The position numbers were made by a program, and so were the translations under genes. A model generated the notes under the pieces. That model ran no database searches, was not told the DNA's origin, and saw only the letters and a list, made by a program, of their open reading frames with translations. DNA of 64,000 nt from Prinia subflava (lineage: Eukaryota > Chordata > Aves > Passeriformes > Cisticolidae): positions 148,269,285 through 148,333,284 of the forward strand of contig NC_086247.1 in the NCBI RefSeq assembly GCF_021018805.1, given 5' to 3'. Shown in pieces: positions 24,242 to 33,531 of the stretch (positions within the stretch are counted from its first letter, which is position 1; each line of letters opens with the position of its first letter).

Positions 24242-24861
24242 ATCATTGTCTTGGTTGAGAAATGTAACCAAAAATGTGTATTCTATTTTCATCTGTTGAA
24301 GCCAGTTGGGAGATATTGTTCTTTATCTCTTGTAACTCTAGGGGAGGAAGAGGGCAGATGCCTTCTGTTAATGGGACACCTGATAACAGCAGATAAGGCA
24401 GGGCCTCCTTATCTCTTCCTGCACCCATCCTCCTCCCAGGGACATCCCCTGTGAATGGGCCATTGAAGGCTCTCACAGGACTGATAACATCACCTCATCC
24501 CATTGGGAGATGCTCCACCCAGCGGGAGGAGCCAAAGCCTTTCCACGGGATAAAACAGCAATCCCAAACCCCAAGGGAGCTGTTCCCACTGGATTCCCAG
24601 AGGATGACTGGACCCTTTCTTGAGGATCATCTCTACTCCAACAGAGCCACATCTGTCACTCTGGGAGGACTCACTGCGGGCTGCTTTCAACACCCTGACC
24701 AACAGGGTGTCAGGTTTGCATTCTGACTCTGTCAGTGGTCCTTTGTACTATTGCATTTATCTTATTTTATTTTTACCTTACTTGTTGTTTGTTCTCTCTC
24801 TATTAAATTGTATTTCTGACTTGGAATCTCACTGGTTTGGCTTTCAAACCAGCACAATCAT
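24242..24861 (+). mobile_element. Solo ERVL-type LTR with intact 5-bp target-site duplication
   Basis: The LTR spans 24247-24856 (610 bases), starts TGTCTTGGTT and ends ACCAGCACA, so it has the canonical TG...CA termini. It is flanked by perfect 5-bp direct repeats ATCAT (24242-24246 and 24857-24861). A 5-bp duplication fits class III (ERVL-like) integration. Inside are an inverted CCAAT box (CCCATTGGG, 24499-24507), a TATA-like GGATAAAAC at 24548-24556, and an ATTAAA polyadenylation signal at 24802-24807. Its 5' and 3' ends are imperfectly inverted relative to each other (TGTCTTGGTTGAG versus TGTGCTGGTTTGA read from the other strand). There is no internal region, so it is a solo LTR left by LTR-LTR recombination. 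Confidence 0.88.
24802..24807 (+). terminator. LTR polyadenylation signal ATTAAA
   Basis: ATTAAA lies about 50 bases before the LTR end, in the usual position for the R-region polyadenylation signal of an endogenous retroviral LTR. It could serve as a cryptic polyadenylation site for plus-strand transcripts. Confidence 0.5.
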
Positions 24862-25689
24862 ACTATAAAGGCAATGTTTTTTTCAGACATCCCAGAAGAA
24901 CAAAACTGTGTTTCTCAGGCAGCCAGGACTAAATTACTCCCAGCAATGCTGTGTCTAAAGTGGGACACTCAAATTGCAACAGAGAGTCCTCTTAGGAAGT
25001 GTCCATGTGACATTAGGGACATCTGAGCCGTGGAGACTCCACTGAACTAAAATGTCAAACAAAAAATGTCCTTCTGCCACCGTTCCACCATGGAGCTGGA
25101 CACTTTCCTGTTGTGGGCATGTGTGCAAATTGTTTTCTGGGCTTTGCTTTACCATTTACTCAGGTAAGAACAAAGAACCTCCTGTTCTTTGTTTGATGTA
25201 GAGCTGTGATACAGACAAGAAGTCCAGAAGGTCTAAGACCCTGACCCTGCAAGGACTTTGCCCCCTGAGCACATGGACTTAATTGGTACTACCTGAGCCT
25301 ATTGTTAAGCATATATGCAAGCCTTTCCCAGGCTGGAGCCTGGATTAGTAACCAGGACAATAAACTGCTAGTGGTGGCTTAGAATGCCAACTAGCAGGTT
25401 TAAAATGTTTAGGCTTTCAGGACCTGAATCTGAAGAGAACAGATTCTCTATTTCCATGTTCTGAACTGATGTGCATGACATGGGGTTGTGTTTAATGTTC
25501 CTGCTGTGCTTTGTTAATCTCTGTTCCATGTATTAACTTGGAAATGAAGATACTGCCTGTGGTAGCAGCCTGGTTCACCCTCATGGAATGGCTCTGGTTG
25601 CATGGCAGCTCCAGCCATAGGCTAGGATGATCCAAGTTTTCCTATGTTTGCTCTTGTGTTTCCTGATGTTCTTACCTATCTCTTTGGCC
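24862..25689. other. Unique non-coding sequence, nothing recognised
   Basis: No repeat or exon is recognised. A good donor-like ACTCAG|GTAAGA occurs at 25160-25171, but no matching acceptor or open segment makes an exon of it. Confidence 0.45.
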
Positions 25690-25925
25690 TTCTAATGACT
25701 GCAGTGGTTGTGTTAGCTTGCAGCAGAATTCAAAGACCATTCTGTCTTTCCAAAAAACCTTTGAATATTAATCACCCCGTTAATTGAATGCTGCAGTTGT
25801 TAATGTGTCGTGTTACACCCAAATCATGAACATTACGGCTCTTGTATCTTCCTTCCAAACTCCTCTTTATCCAGTTAATACCCTTTTAATGACTTTTTAA
25901 TCATCTGAGACTATTAATGGTGCAA
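25690..25925. promoter_or_regulatory. AT-rich motif-dense block, possible regulatory element
   Basis: The block contains ATATTAATCACCCCG, TTAATTGAATG, GTTAATGTGTCG, AATCATGAACATTACGG and TTTTAATGACTTTTTAATCA within about 160 bases. Dense TAAT/ATTA cores with a few retained CpGs are typical of conserved developmental enhancers. This is inferred from motif density only. Confidence 0.25.
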
Positions 25926-26091
25926 TTCCAAACACCTCCTCCTACTGTTGTTTCCCACATGGATTCCAAAACGGGACCCCTGAGCTTGAATGGTGTGTGG
26001 CTGTGGAAAATCCTTCCCACATCCCTGGGAGCTGTTCCATGCAGGAGAACGGGAGGTGGATCAGGCTTGATGAACTTGTTACTCCTATTTT

Positions 26092-26505
26092 TGGGCCACT
26101 CGTGACAACAAAGATATTGAGGCACTGGAGTGAGTCCAGGGAAGGGCAATGGAGCTGGTGAAGGGTCTGGAGCACAAGTGTGAGGAGAAGCAGCTGAGGG
26201 AGCTGGAGTTGTTTAGCCTGGAGGAGGCTCAGGGGGGACCTTATCTCTCTGCAACTACCTGGAAGGAGGCTGTAGCCAGGTGGGCATCAGTCTCTTCTCC
26301 CAAGGAACAAGCAATAAAATGAGAGAGAAGAGCCTCAAGTTGTGCGGAGGAGCTTTAAATTGGATATTAGAAAAAATTTCTTTGCTGCAAGGTTGCAAAG
26401 CATTAAAAGAGACTGCTCAGGGAAGTGGTGCAGTCACCATTCCTGGAAGTGTTCAAATAAATGCGGATTTATAAACATGGATGTGGCAGGTTAGGGGACA
26501 CAGAG
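26092..26505 (+). mobile_element. CR1 LINE fragment (late ORF2 to 3' UTR)
   Basis: The phrases occur in CR1 order: GGGCCACT, GAGTGAGTCCAG, GAAGGGCAATGGAGCTGGTG, AAGGGTCTGGAGCACAAGTG, GAGGGAGCTGGAGTTGTTTA, GGGGGGACCTTATCTCTCTG, AACTACCTGGAAGGAGGCTG, GGATATTAGAAAAAATTTC, CAGGGAAGTGGTGCAGTCAC. Both ends are truncated: it begins within the region just before the 3' UTR and stops before the 3' tail. It holds several indels and no intact frame. This is the longest CR1 piece in the window (about 410 bases). Confidence 0.95.
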
Positions 26506-27224
26506 CTGACCCCTGCAACTGTTGTTTGTGAGGCTTTAGTCCACCCCACTAAAAAGCAATTCACATGCTGTTACTTGGAAAGATTCTTGGTCTGTTCAAT
26601 AGGACAAATTCATTCTCTGCCTGATTTTGGTGAGTTTTACAGCAGCCCTGGATGTAACTCCCTGTGCTCAGCTGAGACAACTCTGGGTAAAGCCAGCAGT
26701 GGGGAGAGCTGCTCTGTCATTTGCTTAAGGATCACTGCTACAAGCACAAAGCACTATCAGCAAAATGTCCCTAAATGTGAAACCCTATCACATGTTCTGC
26801 AGAATGATTACAGAAAATATCCCTGTGCAAGCTGAGACACCGAGTACCCCACATCCAGTGCCCTGAGTTCCAGTTCCTTCTGTGGTGCCCTGGAGATATT
26901 TTAGCGCAAAATAATCCACAATGGCTTCTGTGAGCCAGGAGCTCTCCTGTGTACAAAAATCCTGCACTAATCTGTGACACAGAGAATAAATTCAACCCAT
27001 GGTTTGAGTGCACTATGCAGTCTCTGGGTTTCCTGAGCCTCTGTGAAATTAGGCAAAGCAAAACAGCCCCAGCACGCAGGGTTACTCAACAACAAACTTA
27101 TATGGCCCTTGATATGGAAAGGTCCCAAACCTTTTTGTCCCAGCTTCAGCAAGAGGAGAAATGAGGCTTAAAGCCTGCCTTTGCACTCTGTAAATCTAGC
27201 TCTCTTGGCAAGATGGGTAAAATT
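26506..27224. other. Unique non-coding sequence, nothing recognised
   Basis: No repeat, RNA or exon is recognised here. Confidence 0.5.
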
Positions 27225-27485
27225 CATCTCCACTATAAACATCTTCAAATATTTACATACAATAACAATTATGGGCATTTTGATTTAAATGATTAAAACA
27301 CCAGGCTTGACTAGACACTAATTGCTATTGATTGTTTAATGATACTGTGGAATGGTAATGCAGGCTTCATATTGACAGTCAAAAGCAATTGACCGAAAAG
27401 TCATTATCCATTTTTAGCCTTACAAGTAAATTGCCTGAATTTTGATTGAAAAATATTGCACTAAAAGTAGAAGACTTCCTAAAGA
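27225..27485. promoter_or_regulatory. Candidate conserved enhancer, dense homeodomain-type motifs
   Basis: At least eight ATTA/TAAT/ATTG-type cores fall within about 250 bases (ACAATAACAATTATGGGC, TTTAAATGATTAAAACACC, CACTAATTGCTATTGATTG, TTTAATGATACTG, AAAGCAATTGACCG, GTCATTATCC, TAAATTGCCTG). The run lacks repeat similarity and has no coding frame. Of all AT-rich blocks in the window this one looks most like a deeply conserved element. Conservation itself cannot be seen here. Confidence 0.3.
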
Positions 27486-27597
27486 AAAAGGATGAAAACT
27501 CTAACCTCCGTATTATTGAAAGCATTTAAATTACTCTCCTGACCACACAGCGGGAATACAAGAAGAAATGTAACCTTCATTTCCAGAAGGAAGCTTT

Positions 27598-27690
27598 GAC
27601 TACAGTCAGTGGTTGGAGCACTAATCTTTTGGTTCTGGGACTGGGATTTAAGTTCCTTCTCTGATTTTTATGTGCAGTATGTTTATGGCC
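27598..27690 (+). mobile_element. Possible ancient MIR-like SINE head (tRNA-derived)
   Basis: CAGTGGTTGGAGCACTAATC resembles the A-box half of a tRNA-derived SINE ('agtggttaagagca'). GGGATTTAAGTTCC, about 30 bases on, resembles the B-box half ('gggttcgaatcc'). Spacing is right for MIR. The downstream core is poorly matched. A functional tRNA is excluded because the stems do not pair. Confidence 0.35.
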
Positions 27691-30600
27691 TCATCTCACT
27701 CCTATAATTGGCATTGCGTTTCATCACAAAACCATTATACATAATTTAGCTGCGTTCTTCATAGGTCAGATCTGAGTGGAAGGTCACATTGGAGCTACCT
27801 AAACCATATGCCTTCTGAAGATAAACACTTAATCTTGATTTTCATTCTGCTGCCAATTCTTTTTCTTTTGGTTTCTTTTTTTTTTTTCCTTAGTTTTTAT
27901 GGGAAAAGAGGAAGAGTGAATCCTGAAAAATGATGTATTTTCTCAATAGCAGTATACTTTTACTGTTCTAAGTGTATGTTGTTATGCATGCAGCTTACAG
28001 CATAATATGGAAACCTACTGTGTAAACAGTTGTTTAAATTCAAAACGTTGTCCACAAATTCTCTGTCTTTCTGATCATGGCCAGTATGGGAACTGGGATG
28101 ATATTATTCGAGTTAATGTTCCTCAAGATGTATGTGAATTAAGGCAGAATCAAAGCAGAATCATGGATTCCAGGGTGCTGGTGATTTGGGAGAATCAGAG
28201 CTGGACTCAGCTTAAACAGAGCTAATCAGCTCCAAAATAATCACCCTGAGGTTGTCCAAGCCCAAATTCTGCATCTCATCTCTCCCACTCAAGTAAATGG
28301 TTGTCCAGGTTTCAAATCAGATCCAATTTCAGGAGCCAGCTTGATTGCCTCAGAGAAGTGACTTCTGTGGATCTCAGTTCAATGGTGGAATTCTGCTCCT
28401 CCCGAAAATATAAAATATAAAATAGTTACACGTGTAAAACAGGAATGAACCTTGAATTACGGACAGGATTTGAGGAGATGAGGGTTTCATTTGACCTAGT
28501 AATTGAAGGGTGGCCATCAGCTAAATTATCTGAATTTCCAGAAATCTTCAGAAATTCCCCACCTAGGTGTTTTTTTGGATTTCTCTACAGAGTGGTCAAA
28601 ACAGGGCTGGCTGAATTGCAGTGGTGAGATTGTTGGGCAGAGCCACACCAAAATCCAGCCATGCCTACAGCGTGGAGCCTGGCACCCACAGGGGCATATC
28701 CTGAGTATTTTTTGTTTTTCCTTTGGACTGGGGTGAGCCATCTCCTATGCTTAGACTGTCCTGGTCCAATTATAGGGGGAAAACAGAACGACTTCACCAG
28801 AGAGCTCAGAAGAGAGAAGCACAATTTATGCACTTCAATTGTTTAAAAAAACCATCCCTTTTCTGTACCACTTATTGTGATACTCAGAAATCTCTTCCAA
28901 GAAACTGAAAACAGTCACTATTCTGAGAGTACACAGAAATCTCATCTTTTCACCTTGTTCGAAGCACAAAGCTATTTCATTACAACTCTGAGAGGATGGG
29001 CTGCTAAATAGGATGCCTCAATCAATATTAAATCACAACTGCTTCTCAGGCTCTAAGAACAAAAATACACACTTTGATAATGCTGCTGTGACCCCGTTAT
29101 ATGACAGGTATAAACCACTGCAACTAATGAGTTGTCACAAAATAATGTGAAAGGAACAGAATAAATTTATAAATAGCAATTTTGTTTTGAAACAATTCAG
29201 AATGTATTTTCTTAAATGAAATACTCAAAAAATAACTTTCAAACACTGGTCTGCAGGAAATGTGAAAATATTTGCATATGCTACAATTTAGAATGGACAT
29301 TAATATTAGAAGGTATTACCTGCCCACCCAGCACAAATCATGACCTTCCAATCTAGGAATGCACTGAGGTTTGCTTCTGTGTAAGACCAGTGTTTTCAAA
29401 TGTTTGTTTTCACTGGCAGACACCTAAAATCTAAACATAATCAACTAAAATTTGCCTGATTTTTATAAGACCGTTGAACTTTAAATGGCTATAGAACCTG
29501 GAAATAAATTTTATTTATTTTTAAGGCCAGAAAACCTTTAGAACACCTCATGAAAACAAAACTAAAAATCCCATTGTTACTCTACTGGTGGTATATCCAG
29601 CTAAGTATTCTCTTCCTGCAAAAAAATCTCATTTTCTCTGGGATAACACCATCCATAGAAAATCTCCCTTTTTTCTTGGTATTCTGCTAAATTTTTGCAT
29701 TACTTGACTTTTAGGAAAGGGACATGGGCATTTTTCTGTTCAAAACAAATTGAACCTCCACATGCTGAATCTGCTTATCCAGCAGATAAATTGTCTTTGC
29801 TAAAAAGCCCATTAGGAGCTGGTGTTCTCTCACCATGAAGAATATGGTGAGAATATGCATTGATGATGCATAATTACCATTGAGACTGACCAGTTTTAGG
29901 CTGAGTTCTGAGAACTTTGGTCCTTTCATGCAACCTGGCAGGCACTATTGCCCTGTTTGGGGGTTAAAGGGGAAAGCCAAACTCCCCTGGTGTTCAGGAG
30001 CACTGAGAAGCTGGGAGTCAGGGACTCTGCTCCCTGATTTTGGGTTATAGAAGGGGTGAGCCTGACCTGGGATGACAGCTTCCCTGATGTGTGCAGCTCT
30101 TCCCTGACACTGCATCCTTTCCCTGTGCTGCTCCTGCATGAAGAGCACACATGAACCAGATGGGCTTCTCCTGTCCTTGAGCATCCATATGAGAGTGGAA
30201 AGCTACTGGCCAAGCTTCACTGCTTGGTGTTTATGATGCTGTTTCATTGGAACTGTAGCTGCCTCATCCTGGGGAAGAACGGAGATGATAGGGCCCAATT
30301 CTCCTAAGACACCTAAGCCCTGGGTGCCACTCCCCAGCAGTAACACACCCAGCCAGGAGCAGCACCCTGGGCTCCAAGCTGGGCTCAGCAGGAGGGTCAT
30401 GGATCCCTTTTGTCCACCCCAATCAGTGCCCAGCAATGCTGGGACAATCTCTGCCTTCACTGCTCTCCTGGGGCTGCAGAATAGCCAGGACTGGCAGACT
30501 CACAGGGCTGGCCAGAGGGGAAGGAAAAATCTAACTTTAGCTTAATCATGAGAGCTCTGAGCTGGAGGAGATCACAGCTGGGCTCCAGGCCTGGCTTCCT

Positions 30601-31235
30601 GGCAATTCTGTGATATTTTCCTTAAATCATCAAGGGAGGAACAGTGGGAAGGTTTGTAGCAGGGGCCACAAACCCAGGTCTTTTCCCTCGACCACCAGTA
30701 ACTCTTTTGCCCAGTCTTTACCTAGTCCTTGGGAAACATCCAAGACTGAGGATGAGAATTTAATTGCTGGAAAAATTAGCACCACAAACACTGACAGAGA
30801 GAGCCCTCCACCCCATACCGTTGTCTTTGCTGCAGCCCTGATCACATCTTTGTCCCTCTAGCAAAATGAGACACAGCCATCATGTATTAAATCAAGAATG
30901 TCTGGTGATGGCTGGTGACCACACCTATGCAGCCAGCAAGATTTGAGGCTTAGTGCCCTTAGACAGCTCTAGGGAAAAACAGTTTTGGTGTAAATGCAGT
31001 GTTTTGGGGACTTTTGAGGAATTTCAAGTGTTTAGGTCTCATTTGAAACAGGATTTGAGCTACCTAGTTCCTTTTGTAAGTAGTTAAAAATTGTTTATAT
31101 GTTTGTGCCTTAATATATGGTCTTTTGATAGGATTCACAAGTATTGCTTTGGGACATGAAATACTTTTGAAATGTCTGATAGGAGAATGCAATGGCTTTA
31201 TTTCAAGTCACAGAGACTTTTGCTGTTTATTTTAG
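27691..31235. other. AT-rich non-coding sequence with one possible ancient repeat
   Basis: Nothing coding is recognised. The segment 28255-28335 (CCCAAATTCTGCATCTCATC, then CAAGTAAATGG, then AAATCAGATCC) recalls an old amniote repeat family, but it is too degraded to call. A T-rich tract lies at 27868-27890. Open frames are short and without motif. Confidence 0.45.
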
Positions 31236-31328
31236 GACACTCAGTCACCACCTCTGGTCTATCTTGTGCGCACTGGAATTAGAGATGAAGAGCTTTATAT
31301 GTTCCTTTGCAAGATCTATTTTTCTCAG
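31236..31328 (+). other. Exon-like segment (31 codons), unidentified
   Basis: The segment is preceded by a pyrimidine-rich tract ending in TTTATTTTAG and followed by CAG|GTAATG, a good donor. The 93 bases are open in phase 0 at both ends, giving a peptide beginning DTQSPPLVYL and ending LYMFLCKIYFSQ. A stop (TAG) lies in the acceptor itself, so the frame exists only if spliced. I do not recognise the peptide. A stop-free run this short has roughly a one-in-five chance of occurring at random, and AG/GT sites are frequent, so this is a candidate only. No partner exon was identified nearby. Confidence 0.2.
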
Positions 31329-33488
31329 GTAATGGGTCCTTTACCCTTAAAAAGTTTCTGTTTGAAACCGTGAAGCTTATGGGCAGTCCTGTCTTCTTCA
31401 TATACATTCCTTCAACCTTTCTGACTTTTCTGGTGTAAACAATAGACTTAATAAACTGATAGGGAAAGCATTCTGAAAAAAAAGCATATAGACACTTTCT
31501 CTACAGCTTTGTTTGTATTGCAGGTTGAATATGCTGGAATGCAATGCAGATATTAATTACAATCCCTTATGCTGTGCAATTAGAATAATATGAGAAATAC
31601 TTTCCACTCTCCTGGCAGTGGCCCTGACCTAGCAAAGCACTTAGATGTAGGATTCCATTCCAATGGACAGAAATTTTATAGGATCAGTCAAAAGGTATAT
31701 CAAAGGGTTTTTTTGTATGTATCTGAGAACGTGTATGCATCCACACATATATTTCAGATTAATTTGTTTTTCTTCTTAAATACCTAGAAGAAAATCCTCT
31801 ATTTTCTGAATATTAAGGTCAGATTAAAAGGAAGCAAATGCTGTTCTTCACGTCACAGCATTTACTTGAGGCATATGTCTGTTTGGTAGTGCTCCTACTA
31901 ACCCACATGCAGCACCATGCCAAGGTGGCCATACATGACCCCTGGAGGAGAGCTGGGATGAGTGGGAAGGAGCTGTTGGTCCATCCATGTAGACATGCCC
32001 TGAGTCATGCTGAGTGAATCACTTTTTAAAGAAAAAAAATTAATTCCTAGATGAGAACATCCAGTTCTTTGGAACCTATGATAGCGTAGTCTGAAGCTAG
32101 ATCCAAAATTCATGGCTGACTCTTCCCGCCAACAATCCGAGCCAAAATTCTCGACAGGAATAAATATCCTGGAACTCCTGGAGAGTCTGAGATCCAGACC
32201 CAACTTCTGCAACTAGCATTCCTCTCCAAGGGATTGCAAGGTATTTGTTAATTGAATTGTTGTTTTCTTCAATAATGTAAGGTTTAGAATTTGCCCTTTC
32301 ACCTCCAGCTCTGTTTTGTCACTCACGAGCAATCCATACTAACATGTCCAGGTCAAGCATCCAAGGTTCACAAACACAGATTTGCATAACTCTCTCTCTT
32401 TCCTTGTCTCAAAAAAAAAAAAGGGTAAATCTCATGTGCACTTTAGTAACAAGGAGAATTTTTATTTCTTTTTAAGTTTTCAGCTAAGAATTAGAAATTT
32501 AAAATTCTTAGTGCTTGTAACTGTCTGATTGGACACCACCAGCAAGGAAGGGGATAAGCACTGGTGATTAGGGGATCAGCACTGTGGCTGCCTCTGTACA
32601 CCTCTCCTGATTAATTGTAAAGACATTCCTTTCCAGCCTTCAGGCCTCATTCTTCCAAAAATACATAGCTCTGCTTAATATTGCACACAGAAACCTGATA
32701 TGTGAGGAAATCTGCAGAGTCAGGGCCACAGTGAACAAAGCATTGACAGAGAGAAGTGCAGGGAAGGAACAGTTTGCTCGTGGTCAAAATCAACTGGGAA
32801 TTGCACCAGAAACAAAATCCTGTTCTCCTTAGAATCAGTCCACCAAAGCCTCCTGAGTGGCTCCTTCAATGAAGAAGCTGTTGCTGTCCTCTCTGAAGGA
32901 CACTCTGCAGTACTGCTGCAGGTGGTTTTTCACCTGGGAATGTGCAAGCACAAGCTCTGAAGAGGTAGAGGCAGATAAAGAACATCTAGAGCTCAAGAGA
33001 GGCTGCAGCTGGTGGAATGAGGATGCAGGAAAGCTGCTTTCCTGCTTCTCCTGAAGAAAATCCTACAAGACCAGTTGGAGTCCCCTAATTCTATAACACC
33101 TGGCGAAGAGTTAAGTACTACAAAGGCTCCAGCCTAACAGCCACACTCTTTGTGAGTAGTTAGGAGCTCTCTGGCCCATTCTTCACGCTTTAGGAGGCCC
33201 CTCCAAAGCCAATATACGTCAATAGTTTAGAGGCAGGAACTATCAAATCATGCTGTGTTACTCAGGAACAGAGAGAAGAAACTGGTGTAATGGGAAAAAG
33301 AAATTATCTCACCTGCCTGGTGGTAGAGAGGCATTTCTCACAACACTTGGTCTAAGAACCAGTCTTAGCTGCTGGCCATGTTTCTCATTCATCACGACTT
33401 AATGAGAGAGGAATTGTCTCACGTTGGGTCAGAGCTGTGCAACAGCAACAGAAGTAAACATTTTTGTGCTTGTAGGGGAATTCTCTTA
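31329..33488. other. Unique non-coding sequence, nothing recognised
   Basis: No repeat or exon is recognised. An A12 tract lies at 32411-32422. Confidence 0.5.
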
Positions 33489-33531
33489 CCTTTCTTCTTT
33501 TTTCTTTTTTTTTTTTCTTTTTTTTTCTTTT
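33489..33531 (+). repeat. Homopyrimidine tract
   Basis: Forty-three consecutive pyrimidines, mostly T with scattered C, occur here. It is low complexity and could act as a strong splice-acceptor pyrimidine tract or a triplex-forming tract. The first AG after it is at 33541-33542, and no credible exon follows. Confidence 0.9.

Noticed and set aside
18325..24861. A full provirus flanked by two LTRs
   Set aside because: The LTRs have different 3' and 5' ends, no primer-binding site, polypurine tract or gag/pol-like sequence lies between them, and the right LTR has its own perfect target-site duplication on both sides.
25160..25171. Strong splice donor-like CAG|GTAAGA
   Set aside because: No upstream acceptor with an open segment could be paired with it. 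Isolated donors of this strength are common in introns.
27598..27690. Functional tRNA gene
   Set aside because: A- and B-box-like strings are present, but the acceptor and arm stems do not pair and the B-box is degenerate. It fits an old tRNA-derived SINE better.
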